Under the pieces are notes generated by a model that worked only from the letters and a program-made list of their open reading frames with translations, ran no database searches and was not told the DNA's origin. A stretch of 40,328 bases of DNA from JADLBR01 sp020847615. Its GTDB lineage: Bacteria; Verrucomicrobiota; Verrucomicrobiia; JADLBR01. A program made the position numbers and the translations under genes. Shown here one piece after another: positions 22,485 to 30,946 of this stretch. The DNA lies in NCBI GenBank assembly GCA_026646655.1, contig JAPKHT010000036.1, positions 1 through 40,328 on the forward strand, in the 5' to 3' direction. The first letter of the stretch is position 1, and every line of letters begins with the position of its first letter.

Positions 22485-23741
22485 ATGCGGCTCATCAGCC
22501 ACAAGGACAAGGACTATGCGGATTGGCGCCAGGCCATGGGGCGCAAGGCCACGCCCAGCGCTTCGGTCGCCGATGCCGTAGCCCACATCGTCCTCCGGGT
22601 CCGCGCCGAGGGTGACCAGGCCCTGCGCGATTTCACGAGGCAGTTCGACGGCGTCGAACTCGACGAGATCCGGCTGTCCTCCCCCCCGCCCAAGCCGCCC
22701 AAGGGTGTGGCCGCCGCCCTCGCCGATGCCAGGGACAACATCGCGCGCTTTGCCAGGGCGCAGCTCCCGAAGGACTGGCGCCAGCGGAATCGGCACGGCG
22801 CGTCAGTCGGTGAAGTGTTCCGCCCGTTCGATCGGGTGGGCGCATACGTCCCCGGAGGCAGCGCCCCCCTGGTCTCCACCGCCCTGATGACCGTCACCCT
22901 GGCCAAGGTCGCCGGTTGCCGCCAGATCGCCGTCGTCACGCCGCCGCCCGTCGATCCCGTCCTGCACTACGCGATCCGCCTGGCCGGAGCCACCGAGATC
23001 TATCAGATCGGGGGCGCCCATGCCATCGCCGCGCTGGCCTTCGGCACGGCCAGCGTGCCCGCCGTCCAGAAGATCGTCGGCCCCGGCAATCGCTACGTGA
23101 TCGAGGCCAAGCGACAGGTCGTCGGGGCCGTCGCCATCGACCAGTTGCCGGGCCCCAGCGAGGCCATGGTCATCGCCGACGCCCACGCCAACCCGGCCTT
23201 CGTCGCCTCCGACCTCCTCGCGCAATCGGAGCACGGCCCCGATAGCGCCGGAATCCTGCTCACAACGTCCCTGCCCCTCAGGGACGCCGTCCGCGCCCAG
23301 ATCCAGCGCCAGATCGCCGGCCTATCGCGCCGCCCGATCCTGGAGCGCTCCCTGGCCGCAGGGTGCTCGCTGGCGCATGTCCGCACGCTGGCCGAGGCCG
23401 CCGGGATCGCCAACGACTATGCGCCCGAGCACCTCTCCCTCCAGATCCGCCGCCCCGCCTCCCTCCTGCCCCGCATACGCCATGCCGGCGCCATCTTTGT
23501 CGGGGCCTTCTCCCCCATCGTCGCCGGCGATTTCGTCGCCGGCCCGAGCCACACCCTCCCGACCGGGGGCGCCGCAAAGTCCTTCGCGGGCCTCACGGCC
23601 GGCGAGTTTTTCCGCCGGACATCGATCATCGAATACGCCGCACCCTCCCTCAGGCGCGCCCTGCCCAGCATCGCCACCTTCGCCTCGATCGAAGGCCTCG
23701 ACGCACACGGGCGCTCCGCCGCCATCCGCTTCGAAAGGTGA
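22485..23741 (+). CDS. hisD: Histidinol dehydrogenase
   Basis: HisD oxidises L-histidinol to histidine in two NAD-dependent steps, the last of histidine synthesis. At 418 residues the length is typical. Visible family features are RVGAYVPGGSAPLVST, the nucleotide-site KIVGPGNRYVIEAKRQV, zinc ligands Gln and His in AQSEHGPDS, the catalytic Glu-His in NDYAPEHLSL, GDFVAGPSHTLPTGGAAKS, and the C-terminal His ligand in GLDAHGRSA. It overlaps no neighbour and is followed after one base by hisB, so the pair is co-transcribed. No Shine-Dalgarno sequence is evident. Confidence 0.96.
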   Translation: MRLISHKDKDYADWRQAMGRKATPSASVADAVAHIVLRVRAEGDQALRDFTRQFDGVELDEIRLSSPPPKPPKGVAAALADARDNIARFARAQLPKDWRQRNRHGASVGEVFRPFDRVGAYVPGGSAPLVSTALMTVTLAKVAGCRQIAVVTPPPVDPVLHYAIRLAGATEIYQIGGAHAIAALAFGTASVPAVQKIVGPGNRYVIEAKRQVVGAVAIDQLPGPSEAMVIADAHANPAFVASDLLAQSEHGPDSAGILLTTSLPLRDAVRAQIQRQIAGLSRRPILERSLAAGCSLAHVRTLAEAAGIANDYAPEHLSLQIRRPASLLPRIRHAGAIFVGAFSPIVAGDFVAGPSHTLPTGGAAKSFAGLTAGEFFRRTSIIEYAAPSLRRALPSIATFASIEGLDAHGRSAAIRFER

Positions 23742-23742
23742 T

Positions 23743-24339
23743 ATGCCGAACCCCAGACGCTCCGCCAAGGTGATCCGCAAAACGACCGAAACCGACATAC
23801 GCCTGCGCCTCGTCGTCGACGGAACCGGACGGGCCCGCGCGCGGACCCGGATCCCTTTCTTCGACCACATGCTCACGCTGTTCGCCAAGCACTCGCTGAT
23901 GGATCTGGATGTGACATGCCAGGGCGACGTCGAGGTCGATTTCCACCACACGGTCGAGGATGTCGGCATCTGCCTCGGCCAGGCACTCGCGCGCGCCCTC
24001 GGCGACAAGCGCGGCATCCGCCGCTATGGCTCCGCCTACCTCCCCATGGACGAGACGCTCGCGCGCGCCGTCATCGACCTCAGCGGGCGCCCATTCCTCG
24101 AGTACCGCGCCCGCAGCCGCCGCCTGAAAGCCGGCGACTTTCCCATCCAGCTTGTCGAGGAGTTCCTCCGCGCCTTCGCCATGAATGCCGCCTGCAACCT
24201 CCATGTGGAACTGCTCTACGGACGCGACCCCCACCACATCGCCGAGGCCATCTTCAAGGGCCTCGCCAAGGCCCTGGATGCCGCCTGCGCCCGCGACCCG
24301 CGCGTCCGCGGCCTGCCCAGCACGAAAAACCTCCTGTGA
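23743..24339 (+). CDS. hisB: Imidazoleglycerol-phosphate dehydratase
   Basis: HisB removes water from imidazole-glycerol phosphate, the sixth step of histidine synthesis. The product is 198 residues from the ATG at 23743, one base after the hisD stop, with AAAGGTG overlapping the hisD end as ribosome-binding site. It is the monofunctional form without a phosphatase domain. Manganese-binding motifs are present: FFDHML, DFHHTVEDVGI, PMDETLARAV and DPHHIAEAIFK. The order hisD-hisB is common in bacteria. Confidence 0.96.
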   Translation: MPNPRRSAKVIRKTTETDIRLRLVVDGTGRARARTRIPFFDHMLTLFAKHSLMDLDVTCQGDVEVDFHHTVEDVGICLGQALARALGDKRGIRRYGSAYLPMDETLARAVIDLSGRPFLEYRARSRRLKAGDFPIQLVEEFLRAFAMNAACNLHVELLYGRDPHHIAEAIFKGLAKALDAACARDPRVRGLPSTKNLL

Positions 24340-24394
24340 TCGGCGGGGTCAGATCATTGACACGGGGCCACACCAAAGGCCATCCTTAACCCAA

Positions 24395-25450
24395 ATGGAA
24401 TGGATTCAGCCAGCCCCGAGGGTCAAGAACCCGGTCTGGAAGTTCGCACTGTGGTTCCTCGTGCTGGTCATCGCCGGCCAGCTCCTCTGGATCATTTTCT
24501 CCATCCCCGTCTTCCGCTACACCGTCAAGGTCGAGACCCAACTGGCCCGCGAGTTCAACACCCGCCAGCGCAACCAGATATCCACCCAGCTCAGGGAGAT
24601 GTCGCCCGACATGCGACCCGATCCTATCGCGCAGGCGCTCCAGCAGACCCCGCCGGCCCCCGTCGCCCCGGCCGTCGCGCCCAGCCTCGCACTCCGCCTC
24701 CGCCCGCCCGAGCCCGAAAGCCACGCCAAGGAGGTGGAGGGCCTGCTCCAGGACGCCAAGGAGTTCCGCCAGTTCAACGATGTCATCTTCGCCAAGGCCA
24801 AACTCCTGGAGGCACAGCGCCTGGACCCCGGCCATCCCGAGGTCCTGCGAGAACTCGGCCTCCTCTATGAGTCGATGAATGACTGGGCCGCCGCAAAGCA
24901 GGCCTGGCAGGACCTCCGCTCGCTCGGGGATGCCGCCGGACCGCTCGCCCTCTTCGCCCGCGACCGCCTCCTGGACATCGAGCGCCGCGAGACCCAGGTC
25001 GCCATGGAGCGCCAGAGCCGCACCCGCCAGAACCTCCCGCGCGACCTGACGATCGCCAACGTCGAACCCCAGCAGGACCAGCAGGGTTTCAAATCCCTGC
25101 GGATCACCATCGCCGCCAACCTCACCCAGGGCGCCGTCGCTGTCCGGGACGTGAAATTCCAGATCTACTTCTTCGAGGCCGACGACGAGAAGATCTACCC
25201 CGTCCCGGGTGAGTCCGTCCGATATGACTTCCTCACGCTCCCCATCAACTGGGCCGGCGGAGAACCCGAGCAAATCCTGGTCCGGGCGGGACCCTTCAGC
25301 GCCCCGCCGCTCGGTTACTACGGCTACCTCGTCCGCGTCTACCACAAGGGCCAAATGCAGGATGAGGTCTCCGAGCCACCCCAGTTGGCGCCCCTGTTCT
25401 CAGCCGGCCCGACCACCCCACCGGCGACACCACCGGCCACATTGCCATGA
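24395..25450 (+). CDS. Membrane-anchored protein with helical repeats and beta-rich C-terminus, unknown function
   Basis: The product is 351 residues, starting at the ATG at 24395 (MEWIQPAPRVKN). One strong membrane segment occupies about residues 15-37 (WKFALWFLVLVIAGQLLWIIF), leaving the rest probably outside the cytoplasm. Residues about 110-190 form TPR-like helical pairs (AKLLEAQRLDPGHPEVLREL, LYESMNDWAAAKQAWQDL). The last ~130 residues look beta-rich (SLRITIAANLTQGAVAVRD, KFQIYFFEADDEKI, GYYGYLVRVYHKGQM). The stop overlaps the start of the receiver/SUMF1 gene by ATGA, so the two are made together and likely interact. A 55-bp gap separates it from hisB, so it may or may not share the his transcript. 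I recognise no named family. Confidence 0.78.
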   Translation: MEWIQPAPRVKNPVWKFALWFLVLVIAGQLLWIIFSIPVFRYTVKVETQLAREFNTRQRNQISTQLREMSPDMRPDPIAQALQQTPPAPVAPAVAPSLALRLRPPEPESHAKEVEGLLQDAKEFRQFNDVIFAKAKLLEAQRLDPGHPEVLRELGLLYESMNDWAAAKQAWQDLRSLGDAAGPLALFARDRLLDIERRETQVAMERQSRTRQNLPRDLTIANVEPQQDQQGFKSLRITIAANLTQGAVAVRDVKFQIYFFEADDEKIYPVPGESVRYDFLTLPINWAGGEPEQILVRAGPFSAPPLGYYGYLVRVYHKGQMQDEVSEPPQLAPLFSAGPTTPPATPPATLP

Positions 25451-28400
25451 GCGAGAACCTCGAGATCTACGTCGTCGAACCCAGCCAAGACCTCCAGCAC
25501 ATGCTGCGCGAGGCGCTCAGGACCTTCGAGGGCCTGCATATCCACGCGTACGCCGACAGCGCGGAAGCCCTGCACCGGATCCGTTCCTGCCAGCGGGTCG
25601 ACCTCGTCGTGGCCGAGGCCATCATGCCCTCCATCGACGGCGTGAACCTCGTCGCGAAAGTCATCCAGCAGTTCCCCAGGGTGAAGGCCATCATCCTCAC
25701 CGAGTACGACCTGAGCGACTACCTCCACTACCTCGGCACCTCGCGCCTCCTGCCCAAGCCCTTCAACCGGGACGACATCGCGCGGACCTTCCGCTCGCTC
25801 TTCCCCAACGCCCGCGAATCCGTCATCCCCATGCCGCACGCGATCGAGCCGGCGCTCGAGGCGCTCGACGTCACGCAGCCCATGGGCTCCGGACCCCGCG
25901 CCGAGCCCGGGCTCGACGACCTCCTCGTCACGCAACCCATGAAGCCCGCGGCCCCGGCGAAGGCCCCGCCGGCTCTGGCTGGAACGCCGGCGCCGTTTCC
26001 CGTAATGGCCTCCTATCGGGCGCCCGAGTTCACACCCGTCGCCCCCCCTGCGCCCACAGTCCCCCGCGATCGCGGCCTGGATGACCTGGACGTCACCCAG
26101 CCCATGAACGCGCGCCAGGCCGAGGCGCACTTGCCCGTCCAGCCGCAACCCACCCCCATCCTGGTTCCCGCCACGGCCAAGCCCACCGCACAGCCGAGGA
26201 TCCCCGCGCCCGCCCCCCAACATGTCACCGCGCCACCCGCTGGCCCAGCGGTCGCGGATCGCGGACTCGATGACCTCCTGGTGACCCAGCCCATGGAGCG
26301 CCGGCCCGCGCCCGTATCATCCCCGAAGCAGCCGCAGGCGCAGTTCCCCCAAGCCGCGCCGCCCGCCCCCGCCGTGGCCGCCCCATCATCCGTCGCGCCC
26401 GTCTCGCCTTCCCCTTTCTTTGGGGGACCCTTCGGACCCGTCGGCGCCATGCCGTCCGCCGAGGTGCCGCCACTCTCCGCGCCCAGGCCAAGAGATGTCA
26501 TCTCGCCAGACGATCCGACGTCGCCTGTCGCCGGCCCATTCCCCTTCGCAACCCAGCAACCCTATCAGCCCGCCATCCCGCACCCACAGCAAGTTCTACC
26601 TTCGACGCAACAACCCTACGTTCAGGCCCAACCATTCGCTATGACACCATCCTACCCGCCCAATCCCGCGTTCCCTCCGCCCCCCCCGGACCCACAGCCG
26701 CAGATGCCGCCCGTGCCACCGCCGCCGATACCCCCGGGTGCCGCCCACCCGACACCTCACGCCCCGGGTCCACAGCAACCCCAGTTCGCCCCACCACCCC
26801 CACCGCCCCAGGCCCAGACACCCGGCCCCGGTCAGCCCGCGCCATCACCGTATGACACCGCCGGGCGCACGACGCAGTTTCGGCGCGGCCTGATGAACAC
26901 CGCCGTGCCCGACCGGCTCACGATCCACCAGCTCGCCGCAGGTCTGGCCGTCGGCAGCTACACGCTGTCCAAACAGCTTCCCGACACCGAGTGGGGACCG
27001 TGCTGGATCGGCACCCAGGCCGGCGTCAACCGCCGCGTTCGACTCACCTTCTTCTCAAGCGTCGGGCCCTACAGCCAAAACGAGTTCGTCACGTACTTCC
27101 AGCGCCGCGCCGCCCAGCCCCACCCCAACCTGCTCACCATCTTCGAGGTCGCCCAGATCCAGGGCCTGACCTTCGTCGCCGACGAGCACTGGACCGGCGG
27201 CGATATGAGCCAATGGCTGGCCTCGGCCCACACGATCGACGCGCGCACCGCCAACGGCCTGCTCGCCCAGATCCTCGCCGCCCTGCGCCACCTCGTCAAC
27301 GAGCCCTGCCGCGCCATCCGACCCAACGACGTCTTTATCTCCGAGACCGCCGTCGTAAAACTCAACCACCTCCACCCGTCGCTCGGCTCGCCCGAGGCCG
27401 ACAAGGGCGGCCAGATGGCCCTGGTCGCCAGCTTCATCCTCCAGGTCCTCAACGCCCAGGCCAAACAGGTCGCCTCCCTCCAAAGCCTCCTCGAACAGAT
27501 GCTGGCCAGATCCCTCTCCGTGGACCAGGCCCTCAACCTCTGCAGCCAGCTCGAGATCCAACTGGCGCCCGAAAGGCGCCTCGTCCAGACCCACGAGCAC
27601 GTCGCCGCCGTCAAGGCCGCGCAAGACGCCGAGCGCAAGCACAAGCGCTTCGTGGCCATGGCCCTCGCCGGCACAGGCATCGTCGTGGTCGTCGCCGGCG
27701 CCCTTCTCGGCTTCACCCTGCTCCATCGCCCCTACAAGGACTACAAGGCGATGTACCAGATCCCCGCCGGCGATTTCATCGACCCCAAAGGCCAGAAATC
27801 GACGGTCAAGGAATTCTGGGCCGACGAGTATGAGGTCACCATCTATCAGTACGCCCAGTTCCTCATCGACGTCAAAAAGCGCGGCAACCTGCGCGAATTC
27901 GCCCACCCCGACATGCCCAAGACAAAGAAATCCTACGAGCCCGCGAAATGGAACGAGATCTACAAGGCCATCAAACAGAACCGCAAGTACTACGGCGACG
28001 TCATCACGTACAACACCCCCGTGTTTAACGTCGATTTCTGGGACGCCCACGCCTACGCCAAGTGGGCCGGCAAGCGCCTGCCCACCGAACAGGAGTGGAA
28101 TCGCATGGCCATGGGCCGCGACGCCAAACCCTTCCCCTGGGGCAGCCAACCCGAAAAGAAACGCGCCAACACCGGCGAAGATTACGTCGCCGGCGATCCC
28201 ACCCAGGGCGGCGAAATCGATGGCTTCCGCGGTTGGAGCGAGGTGGACAAGACCCCGCTCGATGTCGCGGAGAGCGGCGTCAAGAATCTCGCCGGCAACG
28301 TCAGCGAATGGACCTCGACCCCGGGCCCCGAAAAGCTCGGCCTGCCCACGATGGTCGTCCGCGGCGGCAACTTCGCCGGTTCCATGAAGACCCTCAAGGA

Positions 28401-28494
28401 GGAGTTTCCCCAGCCGCAATTGCGCGACTCGGCGCAATTGTGGCTCGGCTTCCGCTGCGTCTCTGACCAGCCCCCGCCCGAGGCCTCCAAGTGA
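25447..28494 (+). CDS. Hybrid receiver / VTQPM-motif / pseudokinase / SUMF1 membrane protein
   Basis: This 1015-residue fusion is built as follows. Residues 1-120 form a response-regulator receiver fold (LVVAEAIMPSIDG, IILTEYD, LLPKPF), but the phosphoacceptor Asp is Glu and the upstream acidic pair reads VVEPS. Four copies of LDDLxVTQPM-like motifs lie near residues 139, 155, 209 and 273. A Pro/Gln-rich linker covers about 290-475. Residues about 490-690 resemble the N- and C-lobes of a Ser/Thr kinase (YTLSKQLPDTEWGPCWIG, HPNLLTIFEV, RAIRPNDVFI) without an HRD or DFG motif. A membrane helix lies near 733-758 (MALAGTGIVVVVAGALLGF). Residues about 767-1010 form a formylglycine-generating-enzyme-like (SUMF1) domain (IPAGDFIDP, DEYEVTIYQYAQF, RLPTEQEWNRMA, LAGNVSEW, VRGGNF, LGFRCV). 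A role in membrane signalling is likely but inferred. Confidence 0.85.
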   Translation: MSENLEIYVVEPSQDLQHMLREALRTFEGLHIHAYADSAEALHRIRSCQRVDLVVAEAIMPSIDGVNLVAKVIQQFPRVKAIILTEYDLSDYLHYLGTSRLLPKPFNRDDIARTFRSLFPNARESVIPMPHAIEPALEALDVTQPMGSGPRAEPGLDDLLVTQPMKPAAPAKAPPALAGTPAPFPVMASYRAPEFTPVAPPAPTVPRDRGLDDLDVTQPMNARQAEAHLPVQPQPTPILVPATAKPTAQPRIPAPAPQHVTAPPAGPAVADRGLDDLLVTQPMERRPAPVSSPKQPQAQFPQAAPPAPAVAAPSSVAPVSPSPFFGGPFGPVGAMPSAEVPPLSAPRPRDVISPDDPTSPVAGPFPFATQQPYQPAIPHPQQVLPSTQQPYVQAQPFAMTPSYPPNPAFPPPPPDPQPQMPPVPPPPIPPGAAHPTPHAPGPQQPQFAPPPPPPQAQTPGPGQPAPSPYDTAGRTTQFRRGLMNTAVPDRLTIHQLAAGLAVGSYTLSKQLPDTEWGPCWIGTQAGVNRRVRLTFFSSVGPYSQNEFVTYFQRRAAQPHPNLLTIFEVAQIQGLTFVADEHWTGGDMSQWLASAHTIDARTANGLLAQILAALRHLVNEPCRAIRPNDVFISETAVVKLNHLHPSLGSPEADKGGQMALVASFILQVLNAQAKQVASLQSLLEQMLARSLSVDQALNLCSQLEIQLAPERRLVQTHEHVAAVKAAQDAERKHKRFVAMALAGTGIVVVVAGALLGFTLLHRPYKDYKAMYQIPAGDFIDPKGQKSTVKEFWADEYEVTIYQYAQFLIDVKKRGNLREFAHPDMPKTKKSYEPAKWNEIYKAIKQNRKYYGDVITYNTPVFNVDFWDAHAYAKWAGKRLPTEQEWNRMAMGRDAKPFPWGSQPEKKRANTGEDYVAGDPTQGGEIDGFRGWSEVDKTPLDVAESGVKNLAGNVSEWTSTPGPEKLGLPTMVVRGGNFAGSMKTLKEEFPQPQLRDSAQLWLGFRCVSDQPPPEASK

Positions 28495-28533
28495 CCCCGC
28501 CCCCCTAGCGCGAAAATAGACGCAGCGCATCCC

Positions 28534-28584
28534 GTAGCCGAACGCGTAAGCGTTTGGCCGCCAAGGCCTCACGGCCTCGGCTAC
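28534..28584 (+). repeat. Cloverleaf repeat, copy A (complete)
   Basis: The 51 nt fold without unpaired linkers into four stems. GTAGCCG (28534-28540) pairs with CGGCTAC (28578-28584). AACGC-GTAA-GCGTT occupies 28541-28554, TGG-CCG-CCA 28555-28563, and AGGCC-TCAC-GGCCT 28564-28577. It lies between the 3' ends of two convergent genes. A GC-rich tail (GCCCCGGTGGTCCGGCGG) follows and is shared with copy D. Confidence 0.85.
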
Positions 28585-28651
28585 ATTTTCTGCCCCGGTG
28601 GTCCGGCGGTTGCCGGATGACGTCTGACTCGAGAATTGCCCATCGCCTCCC

Positions 28652-28676
28652 GTAGCCGAACGCGTGAGCGTTTGGC
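28652..28676 (+). repeat. Cloverleaf repeat, copy C (truncated)
   Basis: This copy has the same lead-in (CGCCTCCC) and the first half of the element: GTAGCCG, then the hairpin AACGC-GTGA-GCGTT, then TGGC. Similarity stops there, 15 bp before the stop of the P1B ATPase gene. It lies 118 bp from copy A in the same orientation. Confidence 0.75.
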
Positions 28677-28690
28677 AACATGCCGAATTC

Positions 28691-30694
28691 TCAGCTCGGC
28701 CCCGCCACCCGGCGGGAAGCCAGCGCCTGCCCAAATTGAAGGGCCCGCCAACTGACCGTGACGCTCGACGCGAGCATCAGCACCGCGGCGGCAACCGGAT
28801 GGAGCACGCCCCCGGCGGCAAGGCCGATCCCGGCCACGTTGTAGACGGCCGCGTAAATCAGATTGGCGCGAATGCCCCCCACAACCCGCCGCCCGATCCT
28901 GATCGCGTCGGCCACCGACGATAGGTCGCCCCCGTAGAGATTCGCCCCGGCCACCTCGCGCGGCAGCGCCGCGCCACCCGACATCGCGATTGACGCGAAA
29001 GCCGACGCCATCGCGACCGAATCGTTCACCCCATCCCCAACGAAGAGGACCCTGGCCCCCGCCGCCTGCAACGCCTCGACGCGGCGCGCCTTTTCCTCTG
29101 CGGTGAGCCCGGCCTCGCAGTGTTCCAACTCCAAGACCGACGCGCTGTCGGCGCGATCGCCCGTCATGACGCGCACGCCAACGCCCATCGCGGCCAGCAT
29201 GCCGCGCGCGTCCGCGACCGATTCCCGCATCCGCTCCCGGACAAGCGCCACCCCAGCCAACCGCCCATCCGCACCGATAAATATCTCGTGGACATGCCCC
29301 TCCGGTCGCCTCAGGCCCGACAATACCCTCCCCACATCACCTTTCAGCCCCGCATCCAGCAGCCCCCGATTCCCCAGCGCGATTTCCATCTGCCCGCCAT
29401 CGACCCACGCCCGCCCCCGGACCCCGACGCCCGGAAGCACCTCCACGTCCCCCACCCGAATACGACCCCCGCTCCCGCCGCCATCCCCACCCGCCCACTC
29501 GCGCAGTGCGGCGGCCACCGGATGCCGGCTCCGCTCCTCCACCGCCCCGACCCACCTCCGCACCTCCTCCCGATCAAAACCCTCGGCCACGCCCACATCG
29601 ACCACCGAAAACGCCTCGTCACTCAGGGTTCCGGTCTTGTCGAACACCACGGTATCGACACGCGCCAACCGCTCCAGAAATGCCCCGGAGAAAGCCGCCA
29701 CCCCGCGCTCGGCCAGCGCGTTCAGACCGCTCCAAATCCCGATCGGCGTGGCGAGTCCCATCGCACAGGGGCACGCCACCACCAGCACCGCCAGCCCATT
29801 GAACAACCCCACGCGCCAGCCCGACGCCGCCGTCCAGCACGCGAACACCCCCAGCGCCACCACCATCACCGAGGGCAAAAACCACGCCACGATCTTGTCC
29901 GCTTCCCGCTGCAACTCCGATGGACGAGCTACCGCCGCCTCAACCGCGCCCAAGAGTCGATCGAGCTGCCTCTCGCGACCCCCCGACGTCGCCCTCAGCA
30001 CGAGCGGGGCGTCCACCACGTGCGCCCCGGCCAACACCCGGTCCCCGGGCCGCCTGACCACCGGCAACGGCTCCCCCGTCATCGGCGTCTCCCTCACAAA
30101 CGCCACACCTTCTTCCACCACCCCATCCACCGGCACCCCGTCGCCCACCCCAACCCACACCCGATCACCCTCCGCGATCTCCCCGACGCCGCATTCCTTC
30201 CTCTGCCCACAACACGTCAGCCGCACGCATCGCTCGAATTCCCGCCGCAGGCGCCCCGCGCATTCCAGCGCCGCGCGCCGCCGATCCCTGCCAATCACGC
30301 TCCCCAGCGTGTAGATCGCCACCAGGACCGCCACCACCTCGTAGTAGACATCCCCGTGCCCCGTCACCGTCGCGTGCAGCGATGCCCCAAACGCGCCCCC
30401 GATCCCCGCCAGGAATAGTTGCTCCACCGCCACCCGCCCCGCGCGCGCGCGCACCCACGCCTCCCGCAAGATCGGTATCCCCGCCAACAGAAACACGCCG
30501 ACCGCGGACACCGCCAGCACCCCGTGCAACACCCAACGCTCAGTCCCGCTCGGCGGTGACAGGTTCGCCGCAATCCCAAATGCCATCCCCTGCCCCGCCA
30601 ACACCGCCGCAACCCCAAGCCGCACCCACTCCATCGCCCCGGCCTTCTCAACGGGGATCCCACCCGCCTCCGGCCCATGACAGCACCCAGCCAT
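28691..30694 (-). CDS. Copper-type P1B ATPase lacking a soluble metal-binding domain
   Basis: The product is 667 residues from the ATG at 30694 (a TTG lies two codons upstream). It is a heavy-metal pump of the CopA/FixI type. It has an actuator domain with PMTGEPLPV (about 205), the transmembrane metal site ACPCAMGLATP (about 307), DKTGTLS (about 352), the HP motif SRHPVAAAL, the hinge VGDGVNDSVAM, and the Cu(I)-specific helices YNVAG and MLASSVTVS near the end. There is no N-terminal HMA domain; instead the first residues carry MAGCCHG, a possible Cys metal lead. FixI/CcoI relatives supply copper to cytochrome oxidase assembly, but no cco genes are nearby, so the physiological role is open. 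Confidence 0.9.
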   Translation of the reverse strand: MAGCCHGPEAGGIPVEKAGAMEWVRLGVAAVLAGQGMAFGIAANLSPPSGTERWVLHGVLAVSAVGVFLLAGIPILREAWVRARAGRVAVEQLFLAGIGGAFGASLHATVTGHGDVYYEVVAVLVAIYTLGSVIGRDRRRAALECAGRLRREFERCVRLTCCGQRKECGVGEIAEGDRVWVGVGDGVPVDGVVEEGVAFVRETPMTGEPLPVVRRPGDRVLAGAHVVDAPLVLRATSGGRERQLDRLLGAVEAAVARPSELQREADKIVAWFLPSVMVVALGVFACWTAASGWRVGLFNGLAVLVVACPCAMGLATPIGIWSGLNALAERGVAAFSGAFLERLARVDTVVFDKTGTLSDEAFSVVDVGVAEGFDREEVRRWVGAVEERSRHPVAAALREWAGGDGGGSGGRIRVGDVEVLPGVGVRGRAWVDGGQMEIALGNRGLLDAGLKGDVGRVLSGLRRPEGHVHEIFIGADGRLAGVALVRERMRESVADARGMLAAMGVGVRVMTGDRADSASVLELEHCEAGLTAEEKARRVEALQAAGARVLFVGDGVNDSVAMASAFASIAMSGGAALPREVAGANLYGGDLSSVADAIRIGRRVVGGIRANLIYAAVYNVAGIGLAAGGVLHPVAAAVLMLASSVTVSWRALQFGQALASRRVAGPS

Positions 30695-30798
30695 CCCCAA
30701 GTCCTAGCAGCCCCTCGGCCTTCGCCAAGCCCGACCGCCAGAGGAGGTTGCAGGACAAAGTCTCACAAATTAGATCGAAAATCGCCGCAACGCCTCCC

Positions 30799-30849
30799 GT
30801 AGCCGAACGCGGCAGCGTTTGGCCGCCAAAGCCTCACGGCTTCGGCTAC
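30799..30849 (+). repeat. Cloverleaf repeat, copy B (complete)
   Basis: This copy has the same 51-nt architecture: GTAGCCG (30799-30805) with CGGCTAC (30843-30849), AACGC-GGCA-GCGTT, TGG-CCG-CCA, and AAGCC-TCAC-GGCTT. Compared with copy A, one G-C pair of the last arm has become A-T on both sides, a compensatory change. It lies in the 252-bp gap upstream of the P1B ATPase. Confidence 0.85.
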
Positions 30850-30946
30850 ATTTTTGCCTCCGGCGGCGCACCGTCTGCGGGGCATGCTGGGATCTGGCGG
30901 TTAAATTCCGCGCTCTGGGTCGCCCACCGGACCATCAGGGTGGCGC

